Both the position numbers and the translations under genes were made by a program. From positions 1 through 64,000 of the forward strand of contig CAJTRA010000011.1 of the NCBI GenBank assembly GCA_910578345.1: DNA of 64,000 nucleotides. The letters are read 5' to 3'. Source of the DNA: an uncultured Lachnospiraceae bacterium. Lineage in GTDB: Bacteria; Bacillota; Clostridia; Lachnospirales; Lachnospiraceae. Numbering within the stretch: the first letter of the stretch is position 1; each line of letters opens with the position of its first letter. The notes beneath the pieces are model-generated. The model made no database searches. It had not been told where the DNA came from and was given only the letters and a program-made list of their open reading frames with translations. Shown one piece after another: positions 26,881-35,514 of this stretch.

Positions 26881-28056
26881 CTACTCCATCGCCGCCAGGA
26901 ACTCCAGATTCTTTCGGATCAGTTCACACCGTTTCGCCACGCACTCTACCGAACGGAGCGGATCCGAAGGCGTGTTGAACACATAATCGATCAACTTATC
27001 GATCGTCGTGGTCGCCACATGCATTCTCGTATCGCTGGAAGCATAGTAGAGATAGACATTCCCATTCTCCCGCGCAATGGCGCCGTTCGTAAATACCACA
27101 TTGGACACATCGCCCACACGTTCCGCCTCCCTCGGTCCGATCAGCATACCGGACGGCTCCGCGATCACCTCAGATGGATCGTCCAGCGCAGTCGCAAACG
27201 CATAGATCACATACCGCAGGCCTGCCGCCGTATTCCTCACACCATGGGCGATATGGATCCATCCCCTGTCCGTCTTGATCGGCACTGCGCCGGCGCCGTT
27301 CTTCGCCTCTGTGATCGTGTGATATTTCCGCAGGGAAGTCATTTTCTCCTCATCGATCACTGCGTGGGTGATATCATCACACAGTCCAAAACCGATACCG
27401 CCTCCGGAACCTGTATCGATGAAATCATCCATCGGCCGGGTATAGAAAGCATACTTTCCGTCTACGAATTCCGGATGCAGTACAACATTGCGCTGCTGGG
27501 GCGAACGAAGCGTCGTCAGATTGTCTAACCGCTCCCAATTCCTTAAATCCTTCGTTCTCACGATTCCTGCCGCCGCCACCGCCGCAGACAAGTCGCTTAC
27601 TGTCTTATCCTTGCTCTCAGAGCAGAATACTCCATAGATATAACCGTCTTCATGCTTCGTCAGGCGCATGTCATAGACATTCGTCTCCTCCGGGCAAGTA
27701 TCCGGCAGCAAGATCGGATAATCCCAAAACTTGAAACCGTCGATCCCGTTATCACTCTCCGCCACCCCGAAGAAAGATTTCCTGTCATTCCCCTCGATGC
27801 GGGCCACCAGATAAAACTTGCCGTCAAGCTCGATCGCCCCGGAATTCATGACCGCATTCACGCCGAGACGCTCCATAAAATACGGATTTGTCTCCGGATT
27901 CAGATCATATTTCCAAGTCAGCGGAATATGTTCTCTTGTCAAAACCGGATACACGTATCGATCGTAAATTCCATTATAGCTGTCGGCCTTTTCATTCTTG
28001 CGCTCGATTAATCTGTTATACTTCTCCAGTTCTACATAATAATTTCTGTGCAGCAT
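26881..28056 (-). CDS. GH130 mannosylglucose phosphorylase
   Basis: A 391-residue enzyme from ATG 28056 (GAGGAGG 5-6 bases upstream). Features include [26 protein letters not shown] (in two parts here), [42 protein letters not shown] with the catalytic Asp, and [17 protein letters not shown]. The longer N-terminus matches 4-O-beta-D-mannosyl-D-glucose phosphorylase, which splits mannosyl-glucose with phosphate into mannose 1-phosphate and glucose. It lies 25 bp downstream of the epimerase that would make its substrate. Confidence 0.88.
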   Translation of the reverse strand: MLHRNYYVELEKYNRLIERKNEKADSYNGIYDRYVYPVLTREHIPLTWKYDLNPETNPYFMERLGVNAVMNSGAIELDGKFYLVARIEGNDRKSFFGVAESDNGIDGFKFWDYPILLPDTCPEETNVYDMRLTKHEDGYIYGVFCSESKDKTVSDLSAAVAAAGIVRTKDLRNWERLDNLTTLRSPQQRNVVLHPEFVDGKYAFYTRPMDDFIDTGSGGGIGFGLCDDITHAVIDEEKMTSLRKYHTITEAKNGAGAVPIKTDRGWIHIAHGVRNTAAGLRYVIYAFATALDDPSEVIAEPSGMLIGPREAERVGDVSNVVFTNGAIARENGNVYLYYASSDTRMHVATTTIDKLIDYVFNTPSDPLRSVECVAKRCELIRKNLEFLAAME

Positions 28057-28081
28057 TTTTCCTCCTCTCCCCAGGCACGCA

Positions 28082-29254
28082 CTACAGGCGTTTCCGCCTG
28101 ATCGCCTCAAGGCACATCCTTCCATTGTGATAAGGGCACTTCCAAGGTTCTACAATCGGTTTCCCGCTCACGTCTTCTCCTCTCTGGTCCACTTCCCAGA
28201 ACCATTCCGAACCTGCCCTTTTGTCTATCAGATATTCTTTGATAAATTTCCACTCTGCTCTGGCCGCATCCAGATATTCCGTATGCTCCGGCGCCAGTTC
28301 ATAGCCGTTTAAGAAGCCCACGACCGCTTCCGCCTGGACCCACCAGACTCTCGTCTCGTCCACAATCCCTTTCTCACACTCATTGGCCAGTGAATGTCCG
28401 TCGAAAGCCGACTCATACACCTGCCTGGTCAGATCCAGTATAACAGGCAGCATCTTCGCTTCATATTCTTTGTCTCCCAGCACCTCCGTTCCTCTGCGGA
28501 TCAGCCATGCCGTCTCAATATCATGTCCATAAGAATGCAGATCAAGAATGGAGCGCATTTCCCTGTCGAAAAATACCTCCTGCCTGTGCAGCTCAGGATG
28601 ATAAACCTTATCGGCTATCGTATCAAGAATCCATCGCAGACGTTCTTTCACCTGTCTGTCGCCGCTCACCCGGTATAATTCCGTGTAGGCTTCGAAGACA
28701 TGCAGCAGCGTGTTCATCGTCTTCTGGGCGATCACGCCATTCTCGGACAACTTATCATTCTCGATCTCCCGGAACGCTCTGTCGAAAGCCTCTTTATACC
28801 CGACCTCGTCCATACATCTCTCCTCTATGATATGAAACAACTCAAATGCAGCCGCAAGCGCCTCCTGGTCGCCGGACGCATCATAATAGGATGACAAGGC
28901 ATAGATCGAAAATGCCTGGTTGTAGGTATGCTTCGTCGTATCCTCCGGTCTTCCATCATAAGTGACAGACCAGTACACGCCGCCCTGCTCCTTGTCCACG
29001 CAATATTTCTGCATGAACTCATAGCCGTGCCGTGCCTCCTCCAACAGGCATTCCTCTCCAAGCTCCTTATAAGCATTGGCAAAAAACCACGTGATACGGC
29101 TGTTTAGAATACAGCCCTTCACCGCCCTTGGGTCCACCCGAAGCGCATGATCCACATATCCATAGTAACCGCCCCACTCCTCGTCCCGCAGCCCTTTCCA
29201 AAAAGGAATGATACAGTCTGTGAGATGATTTCTGATCTCCTCTGTTGTTGTCAC
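28082..29254 (-). CDS. AGE-family epimerase, probable cellobiose/mannobiose 2-epimerase
   Basis: A 390-residue (alpha/alpha)6-barrel enzyme. GTG 29254 is chosen because AAAGGAGG lies 6-7 bases upstream; an ATG at 29293 has no such site. Conserved parts are [32 protein letters not shown], the catalytic-His segment [32 protein letters not shown] and [11 protein letters not shown]. Cellobiose 2-epimerases turn beta-1,4-mannobiose into mannosyl-glucose. It is the first of three genes, with two GH130 phosphorylases after it, the order known from mannan-using gut bacteria. Confidence 0.88.
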   Translation of the reverse strand: MTTTEEIRNHLTDCIIPFWKGLRDEEWGGYYGYVDHALRVDPRAVKGCILNSRITWFFANAYKELGEECLLEEARHGYEFMQKYCVDKEQGGVYWSVTYDGRPEDTTKHTYNQAFSIYALSSYYDASGDQEALAAAFELFHIIEERCMDEVGYKEAFDRAFREIENDKLSENGVIAQKTMNTLLHVFEAYTELYRVSGDRQVKERLRWILDTIADKVYHPELHRQEVFFDREMRSILDLHSYGHDIETAWLIRRGTEVLGDKEYEAKMLPVILDLTRQVYESAFDGHSLANECEKGIVDETRVWWVQAEAVVGFLNGYELAPEHTEYLDAARAEWKFIKEYLIDKRAGSEWFWEVDQRGEDVSGKPIVEPWKCPYHNGRMCLEAIRRKRL

Positions 29255-29306
29255 ACTCTCCCTCCTTTCTCTGTAAAGGTTTAATTTAATCATTTTTAAC
29301 TTTAAT

Positions 29307-29344
29307 TTAAGTATACATTGGTTTGTTTTTTAATCAATACTTAA
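29307..29344. promoter_or_regulatory. Inverted repeat upstream of the mannoside operon
   Basis: TTAAGTAT (29307-29314) and ATACTTAA (29337-29344) are perfect inverted arms 22 bases apart, about 55-90 bp before the epimerase start. A similar pair is seen at 35405-35424. The whole region is AT-rich, so chance is possible; a LacI-type operator is one explanation. Confidence 0.35.
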
Positions 29345-29416
29345 TTTTTGTTTTTCCTGATTTTCTGCTATTTACACAATTTTTCAGGCTATTCTTTGTG
29401 ACTATTTTTCAAAAGA

Positions 29417-29458
29417 CAAAAAGGCCGTAAGATCAGATTTTCTCCAATCTTACGGCCT
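29417..29458 (-). terminator. Terminator after the ABC exporter pair
   Basis: Minus-strand AGGCCGTAAGAT (29447-29458) pairs perfectly with ATCTTACGGCCT (29422-29433) and runs into TTTTT. It lies 28 bp after the stop of the second exporter gene. Confidence 0.9.
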
Positions 29459-29485
29459 CTTACTCTTTCAAAAAGCGTACCCGCA

Positions 29486-31264
29486 CTAATTTTGCGACGC
29501 AAACTGCGCCATATACAGTCTGTAGTAGGCTCCTTTCTTTTCCATCAGCTCCTGTGCATTGCCTTCCTCTATGATCCTGCCGTCATCCACCACAAAAATC
29601 CTGTCGGCTTTCTGGATCGTGGACAATCTGTGCGCAATCACGAAAGAAGTCCTACCGGCTAACAGATGCTCGATCCCATTCTGGACCAGGATCTCCGTCT
29701 TCGTATCGATGCTGGAAGTCGCCTCATCCAGGATCAGGATCTTCGGATCTGAGACCATCGTTCTCGCAAAGGCAAGAAGCTGCTTCTGCCCGATTGACAG
29801 ACCGCCGCCGCGCTCCGATAACTGCGTATCATATCCTTTATCCAGACGCATGATAAAGTCATGGGCATTGACTGCTTTGGCCGCCGCCACGATCTCTTCC
29901 TGCGTGGCATCCAGCTTTCCATAACGGATGTTATCACTGATCGTGCCTGAGAACAGGAAATTATCCTGTGTCATGATCCCCATCTGCTGGCGCAGACTCT
30001 CGATCGAGACTTTCTTCACGTCATAGCCGTCCACCGACACAGTCCCCTGCTGCACATCATAAAACCGGCTGATCAGATTGACGATGGTAGATTTCCCGGC
30101 GCCGGTAGGCCCCACTAACGCGATCGTCTCTCCCGGACGAATCTTGAAATTGACGTCGTCCAGCACTTTCACCTTGTCGTCATAAGAGAACGTCACATGT
30201 TCAAACGTCACTTCTCCCCGGATCGGCGGCATCTGTGTCACGCCGGCATCATCCGCGATCGCCGGCGGCGTATCCAGGATCTCAAAGATCCTCTCCGCAC
30301 CTGCAATGTTGGTCACAAGCTGATTATAGAAATTGCTGATATTCTGGATCGGCTGCCAGAACATCGTAAGATACGTGCCGAAAGCAATGAACGTGCCCAG
30401 AGACACCTGCTCCACCCCCAACACCACGATCCCTGTGAAGTACAGCAGGATACATCCCATTGCCCAGGAAAAATCGATCACCGATCCAAACGCGTCACTC
30501 ATCCGTACTGCGTGGACGAAGGACTGCCGGTGTTCCTCAAGCAGCGTATTAAAAGTCTTCTCCGTCTCCCCCTGCGCATGAAAGCTCTGGATGATCCGCA
30601 TACCCGCCATATCCTCATGGATAAATGCATTCAGATTCGCTGATTTCTTCCGAAATGTCTGCCAGCGCGGATGGGCCTTTACCTGAATATAGACCATGCC
30701 TGCGGCCATAAAGGGAATCGTCAGCATCGACGCAAACGCCAGCTTCGGATTCTTCCACACCATGATTACTACCACCGCAATGACCGTCAGGCCATCCGGG
30801 ATCAGCGTCGTCACACAGTTTGACAGCACATCCTTCAGGGAATTGATATCCCCAATGATACGGGACAGGATCTTTCCCGTCGGCCTGCTGTCAAAAAAGC
30901 CAAAATCAAGTTTCTGAATATGCGTGTACAGCTCCTGTCTGATCGTCAGCAGAATCTGGTTACACACCTTCGCCATAATATACATCCGCAGCTTCACCGT
31001 AACGACCAAAAACAGGTTGATCACAAGTGCCACAGCCAACAGCCTGGACAGACCGCTTAAGTCCTTGACCGAAATATGATCGTCGATCGCTGACTCCATG
31101 ATCAACGGATTGACCAGACTCACCGCCACACCATATCCCATGATAATCAGGACCAGAATAATCTGCCACTTATAATCGAGCAGATACCGAAACAGCCTGG
31201 CCAGTGTCTGCACCTTACTGCGCTCTATGGTAAGTTCATCGTCTTTATAAGAATTGACTGCCAT
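29486..31264 (-). CDS. ABC exporter half-transporter, catalytically complete subunit
   Basis: A 592-residue fusion of a six-helix membrane domain (about 1-330) and an ATPase domain. Walker A is GPTGAGKST, Walker B ILILDEATSSID with the catalytic Glu, and the H-loop AHR is present, but the signature motif is LSIGQKQ rather than LSGGQ. In heterodimeric exporters (BmrCD, LmrCD, TM287/288) one subunit has the active Walker B and the other the good signature, as with the neighbour at 31334. Substrates of such pairs are usually drugs. The gene is 69 bp downstream of its partner and ends at a strong terminator. Confidence 0.92.
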   Translation of the reverse strand: MAVNSYKDDELTIERSKVQTLARLFRYLLDYKWQIILVLIIMGYGVAVSLVNPLIMESAIDDHISVKDLSGLSRLLAVALVINLFLVVTVKLRMYIMAKVCNQILLTIRQELYTHIQKLDFGFFDSRPTGKILSRIIGDINSLKDVLSNCVTTLIPDGLTVIAVVVIMVWKNPKLAFASMLTIPFMAAGMVYIQVKAHPRWQTFRKKSANLNAFIHEDMAGMRIIQSFHAQGETEKTFNTLLEEHRQSFVHAVRMSDAFGSVIDFSWAMGCILLYFTGIVVLGVEQVSLGTFIAFGTYLTMFWQPIQNISNFYNQLVTNIAGAERIFEILDTPPAIADDAGVTQMPPIRGEVTFEHVTFSYDDKVKVLDDVNFKIRPGETIALVGPTGAGKSTIVNLISRFYDVQQGTVSVDGYDVKKVSIESLRQQMGIMTQDNFLFSGTISDNIRYGKLDATQEEIVAAAKAVNAHDFIMRLDKGYDTQLSERGGGLSIGQKQLLAFARTMVSDPKILILDEATSSIDTKTEILVQNGIEHLLAGRTSFVIAHRLSTIQKADRIFVVDDGRIIEEGNAQELMEKKGAYYRLYMAQFASQN

Positions 31265-31333
31265 TTCTCCCCTCCATTCGAAAGTTGTTCCACTTCCTTC
31301 TTCTGTCTCTAAAGTCTCTGCCGGACGAAACGC

Positions 31334-33064
31334 CTACACAGCCATCTCCTCCAGCTCTCCGTACTGGGATTCATAAGTCTCATAGTAAAGCCCCTTCTTT
31401 GCAAGCAGCTGTTCATGCGTTCCCCGCTCCGCAATGGCGCCGTTCTCCAGTACAATAATCTCATCCGCATGACGCACAGCGCTGATCCTGTGGGCAATGA
31501 TAATCTTCGTCGTATTCTCCAGCTCCTTTAGCGTCTGCTGGATCAACTGCTCCGTCTCCATGTCCAACGCCGATGTGGAATCATCCAGCACAAGGATCGG
31601 ATCTTTCTTGGCCAGCGCGCGTGCAATGCTGATCCGCTGCTTCTGTCCGCCGGAAAGGCCCACGCCCCGCTCACCGATCACCGTATCGTAAGTGTCCTCC
31701 ATCCGTTCAATGAAACCACTGGCCTGTGCCTGTGTGGAGGCTCTTCTGACTGTCCTGAAATCTATGTATTCTTTCTTTCCCAGCTTGATATTGTCATTGA
31801 TCGTGTCGGAGAAGAGGAACACATCTTGCATTACATAGCTGACACTGGTGCGAAGCTGTTCCAAAGACAATTCTCTGATATTCACATCATCCAGATAAAT
31901 ATTTCCCTCGGTAGCGTCATACATCCGCTGTAACAGCTGCACAATCGAGGTCTTACCGGCTCCGGTAGCGCCCATGATTCCCAGCGTCTTGCCGGCTTCC
32001 ACCGTGAAGGAAATATCATGGAGGATCTCATACAGATCCGCTTTATGGAAAGAAACATGGTCAAAACACACTTTCCCGGCTACCTGCTCCATCTTGACCG
32101 GATCAGTCGTCTCCACGATACTCGGCTTTTCCTCGTAGATCTTTCGCACTTTCTTGTTGGACGCCACTGCCGCCGAGATGCTGTTGGTCAGCCAGCCCAG
32201 CATTTCCATCGGCCATACGATATTCGTAGAGTACTCTACAAAAGCAGTCATCTGTCCTAATGTCATCTCTCCCTGGATAACAAATCCGCCGCCAACCAAT
32301 ATAGTCAATATAGGAAGTATCTTACTGACAACACTGAAGAAAGGATAATACCGCACAAACACTTTCGACTGCTGCATATTCAACTCATAGTACCGCTTAT
32401 TGTGGGAAAGGAATTTGCCGATCTCAAATTTCTCTCTGGCAAACGCTTTCACCGTCCGCACACCGGCCAGATTCTCTTCCGCCACCGTATTGAGAACTGC
32501 GTTCTCCTCACTGATCTCCTCGTATACCTGCCCCAGCTTGCGCTCCATGAGTACCGCAACCGTGCCGCACAACAGCATTGCCACGGTGGGAAGAAGCGCC
32601 AGCTTCCAGTTGATCAGATACATGGAAGCTAAGATAATCGATGTATGGTAGATCACTTCGATCAACAGCATTCCCACATAGCCGATCGCATCCCAGATCC
32701 TGTCTATATCTTCCTTGACACGTGCCATCAGCTCACCGGTATTCGTTCTGTCAAAGAAATCAGCGCTCAGCCCCTGTATATGACGGAACAAGTCTCTTCT
32801 CATGTCTCCTGAGATCCTGATGCCATTCTTATCGAAAGTGTATTCCTTCGCGTACTGGAAGATACATCTTCCGATACCGACTCCCAAAAACCCAAGCAGC
32901 AGGTATTTCAGTTCTCCGATCTGACCCCCGACGATAACGTCGTCCACTACCAGCGCCATCAGACGCGGTCCCATCATATCCAGTGTTACCGCGATCAGAA
33001 GTGACGCGATCGCTGCCAGATAGGAAAATTTATAGTCCCATATGTAACTCGATATCTTTTTCAT
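31334..33064 (-). CDS. ABC exporter half-transporter, degenerate-site subunit
   Basis: A 576-residue membrane/ATPase fusion: six helices (about 15-315), then Walker A GATGAGKTS, signature LSGGQKQR, Walker B ILVLDDSTSALD and H-loop AHR. The catalytic Glu after Walker B is Asp, the hallmark of the non-catalytic site in heterodimeric exporters, while its signature motif is canonical. It is thus the natural partner of the 29486 gene. It is the first structural gene after a leader peptide and a terminator, which suggests expression is induced by a ribosome-targeting drug. The ATG has a GGAGG site about 11 bases upstream. Confidence 0.92.
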   Translation of the reverse strand: MKKISSYIWDYKFSYLAAIASLLIAVTLDMMGPRLMALVVDDVIVGGQIGELKYLLLGFLGVGIGRCIFQYAKEYTFDKNGIRISGDMRRDLFRHIQGLSADFFDRTNTGELMARVKEDIDRIWDAIGYVGMLLIEVIYHTSIILASMYLINWKLALLPTVAMLLCGTVAVLMERKLGQVYEEISEENAVLNTVAEENLAGVRTVKAFAREKFEIGKFLSHNKRYYELNMQQSKVFVRYYPFFSVVSKILPILTILVGGGFVIQGEMTLGQMTAFVEYSTNIVWPMEMLGWLTNSISAAVASNKKVRKIYEEKPSIVETTDPVKMEQVAGKVCFDHVSFHKADLYEILHDISFTVEAGKTLGIMGATGAGKTSIVQLLQRMYDATEGNIYLDDVNIRELSLEQLRTSVSYVMQDVFLFSDTINDNIKLGKKEYIDFRTVRRASTQAQASGFIERMEDTYDTVIGERGVGLSGGQKQRISIARALAKKDPILVLDDSTSALDMETEQLIQQTLKELENTTKIIIAHRISAVRHADEIIVLENGAIAERGTHEQLLAKKGLYYETYESQYGELEEMAV

Positions 33065-33166
33065 GATCTTCTCTTCCTCCCCTGTTTCCTTCCTGGTGCC
33101 AAAATCCAGCCGTCTCCAGTTCCCGCAAAAGCAAATCTGCTATGCGAATCAACTTCCCTACAGCAC

Positions 33167-33195
33167 AAAAAAAGCTGTGGTGAAATTACCACAGC
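33167..33195 (-). terminator. Leader terminator (attenuator) before the ABC exporter
   Basis: On the minus strand GCTGTGGT pairs perfectly with ACCACAGC (8 bp, 6-base loop) and is followed by seven T. It lies 103 bp before the exporter start and 56 bp after the leader ORF, so without antitermination most transcripts should end here. Confidence 0.85.
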
Positions 33196-33251
33196 CTGCA
33201 TCCGTCATACCGATCTAATCCAGCCGGTCCCTTATTTCCTAAGGCCAGCCG

Positions 33252-33368
33252 TCACGTTTCACACAGAAGTTTCCTCTTCCTGTCGTCTGCGGAGGTAATT
33301 TCCCATACTCTATGATTTACTTTTCTGCCTGTACTCATGATTGTTCTGGATTTATTACTATGTAACAT
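33252..33368 (-). CDS. Leader peptide of 38 residues before the ABC exporter
   Basis: An ATG at 33368 is preceded by a near-perfect AAGGAGGT (33376-33383) at 7-base spacing. The frame runs 38 codons to TGA at 33252. The peptide begins MLHSNKSRTIMSTGRK and ends RKRKLLCET; it is very basic and Ser/Arg-rich, has no membrane segment and resembles no family I know. It lies between a sigma-A promoter (33432-33460) and an intrinsic terminator. This arrangement matches ribosome-mediated attenuators such as the bmrB leader of bmrCD. The coding start is well supported; the regulatory role is inferred. Confidence 0.75.
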   Translation of the reverse strand: MLHSNKSRTIMSTGRKVNHRVWEITSADDRKRKLLCET

Positions 33369-33431
33369 AATGATTACCTCCTTCTTCTAAATTTATCTTA
33401 CTTTCTGCTCATCCTCTAAGCGCTTGCTGTT

Positions 33432-33460
33432 ATCTTAATACAGCCCGTTGCGCTTGTCAA
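33432..33460 (-). promoter_or_regulatory. Sigma-A promoter of the leader-exporter operon
   Basis: Minus-strand TTGACA (33455-33460), 17 bases, TAAGAT (33432-33437), starting 8 bp after the stop codon of the upstream gene. Transcription would begin near 33425, giving a 5' end about 57 bases before the leader ATG. Confidence 0.8.
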
Positions 33461-33467
33461 TGAATTT

Positions 33468-35195
33468 TTATCTTTTTTCTGCATCCGCAGATACAATATT
33501 GATATAGTCGATTGCCAGCGGCTGCAATACAAACCCGTCCGCCCAATTTCTGCAGGCGTGCATGCTGCTCCCAAGTTCTTTCATGCCGTCAGCAAGATCG
33601 CTCTCTTCTTCGATCAGCTTATCTAACTGTGACTTGAGCGCCGTCATCACCTTCGTTCCTCCGGAATGTCTGCCTGTCAGTTCCTGCACTCTGCCGGCTG
33701 TTCTCTCAAGCTGCCCGCTCACCTTTGTCAACTCCTCCCGCAGACTTCGCAATTGCTTTTCCCTGCCGGCCTCATCCATACCGCCTGCCCTGTCCATACG
33801 GCTGCAGACGCTGTTGATCTGCCTCAGGCAGCCATAAACCTCGCTTACGACATCCGCCCGGTCTCCCAATACCACCTCCATACGAAGCGTATGATGCCCT
33901 TTTTTTAAGAAGAATACGTAGGGAGTTCCTGCTTCATCAGAAAGCATTTCCTTCCTCCAGCTTCTCCCATAGGGGAAACAGTACCCTTCCATCTCCGCAA
34001 ACGGCACCATACCATCGATCATGATCTTCCTGTAGACGCCATTTTTCACATAATTCTGGCAGTCGCAGAGCGCCAGATGGTAATACCCGGCTTCCTCCAC
34101 ATCAAATTCCCATTCAGCCCACTGTCCCGCCTCTTCCCAGGATTCGCCGCTTATCACATTCCCCTTTTTCGCACCCTGCACCCTTGTCCTGATCATTCCC
34201 GTCTCTTGAGACGTCTGCTCCTGCATCGGATACAGCATCTGTGAAGATGCCCGCTTCATATGCTCTGCTTCAATATGGATCGGATGGCTGCCAGCCGCCC
34301 TGATCCCCACTGCATCCCAGAACGCTTTCACTTCGTCATAAGCCTGCGCCGGCTTTTCATTTCTCAAAATCACCTGATGGATCAGCATTGGCTCCGCCAA
34401 TGACACGATCGAGATTGTATGCTCTCCTTCCGTCAGATGCACGGACAGACTGTCACAGGCTGTGTTTACAATCCATGCCGGCTTCTGGGTCATCTCAGAA
34501 TGCCCGTCGGCTTCCCGCTCCTTCTGTCCCTTCTCTTCCGGCTCTGTCCATCCATCGGCAGACCAGATACGATCATATTCCACCCGCCCAAGTTCTCTGT
34601 AAGGCTGCTTTCCGTCAATCAGGATGCTGCGCAGAATCTTTCCGCCTGATCCTTCCAGTGGATAATATTCCAGCGCCAGATCATAGAATCCTTCTTCTTC
34701 GACCTCCACGGCAAACAGAATACTTGTGTGACTGCCTGTATAGACACTGCTTCCGCTCTTTCCTGCATAATCGGTGTAAAGAACAGGCGCTGTCTCCACA
34801 CCGTTCTCCTCATACCCCACACAGGCCTGCGCACCCACTCTGATCTCAGCCTCCGGATATCGCGCTTCAAAAGCGGCTGCATATTCCCGATGATCCGGAA
34901 GAGAATCATCTTCCTCAAGCCACTCCATCTTAAGGTCCGCATTCGTCTGCGCGAGAGACGCCATTTCTGAAGAAGAAAGGCCTTTCATGATCAAACCGGC
35001 AAGCAGGCCTGCTACCAGGATTCTTTTCCCCTTACAGGCGCACAACGCTGGCCGTTGTCTTACTGCTCCTGGTAACGTCTGCTCAAGCAGTGCGCCGCAT
35101 CCTCCGGCTCCATACTGTGCCGCGACCACCGTTCCCAGTTCCGTTCTTGCTCTCCAATTCTTCATCCGACCATTCTCCTGTCCCATACGATACAC
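33468..35195 (-). CDS. Orphan carbohydrate-binding-like membrane protein, resembling half of a solute-binding protein
   Basis: A 575-residue protein of uncertain role. After a basic N-terminus one membrane helix lies near residues 58-75. Two beta-sandwich repeats follow (about 120-270 and 310-440), each with a FAVEVEEEGFYDLALEYYP/FDVEEAGYYHLALCDCQ strand pair, an ILIDGKQPYREL/IMIDGMVPFAEM turn and a GEHTISI/GHHTLRM end, like CBM-type sugar-binding modules. A coiled-coil-like segment (about 470-540) and QPLAIDYINIVS end it. In large Clostridial solute-binding proteins I remember, this same order precedes a C-terminal binding domain; here the protein stops where that domain would begin. I cannot tell a truncation from a stand-alone form. 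Confidence 0.6.
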   Translation of the reverse strand: MYRMGQENGRMKNWRARTELGTVVAAQYGAGGCGALLEQTLPGAVRQRPALCACKGKRILVAGLLAGLIMKGLSSSEMASLAQTNADLKMEWLEEDDSLPDHREYAAAFEARYPEAEIRVGAQACVGYEENGVETAPVLYTDYAGKSGSSVYTGSHTSILFAVEVEEEGFYDLALEYYPLEGSGGKILRSILIDGKQPYRELGRVEYDRIWSADGWTEPEEKGQKEREADGHSEMTQKPAWIVNTACDSLSVHLTEGEHTISIVSLAEPMLIHQVILRNEKPAQAYDEVKAFWDAVGIRAAGSHPIHIEAEHMKRASSQMLYPMQEQTSQETGMIRTRVQGAKKGNVISGESWEEAGQWAEWEFDVEEAGYYHLALCDCQNYVKNGVYRKIMIDGMVPFAEMEGYCFPYGRSWRKEMLSDEAGTPYVFFLKKGHHTLRMEVVLGDRADVVSEVYGCLRQINSVCSRMDRAGGMDEAGREKQLRSLREELTKVSGQLERTAGRVQELTGRHSGGTKVMTALKSQLDKLIEEESDLADGMKELGSSMHACRNWADGFVLQPLAIDYINIVSADAEKR

Positions 35196-35404
35196 TCCTA
35201 AAATGGTGTCCCACTCGTTGCATGCAATAATTTTAAAGTTTACTTTAATTCTTAATTCGAAAATTTTAGCTTACTTATTTGATTAAATTATATTTCTTTT
35301 AGCCTAATTTTGCAATATTTTAACTTAAATTATTGTTTTTTTGGTACAAAGTCATGATTATCAGATGTAATTTTTGTGTATTTTATCCATAAGCAAGTTT
35401 TTTA

Positions 35405-35424
35405 TTAAGTTAATTTTTACTTAA
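35405..35424. promoter_or_regulatory. Inverted repeat between the lacI-type gene and the orphan gene
   Basis: TTAAGT and ACTTAA arms with an 8-base AT spacer. The 320-bp gap (35196-35514) is extremely AT-rich and otherwise holds only the promoter of the 33468 gene and the terminator of the lacI-type gene. The arm sequence also occurs before the mannoside operon. Confidence 0.35.
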
Positions 35425-35441
35425 AAATCCCCCTTTTGGAC

Positions 35442-35472
35442 AAAATAAAAGACTGTCCTCTTTCAAACAGCC
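35442..35472 (-). terminator. Terminator after the lacI-type gene
   Basis: Minus-strand GGCTGT pairs with ACAGTC (one G-U) around a purine-rich loop, followed by TTTTATTTTG. It lies 43 bp after the stop codon. Confidence 0.55.
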
Positions 35473-35514
35473 TTCCGTCTTACCTCTCCGATTTGATCCT
35501 TTCGATCATTATGG

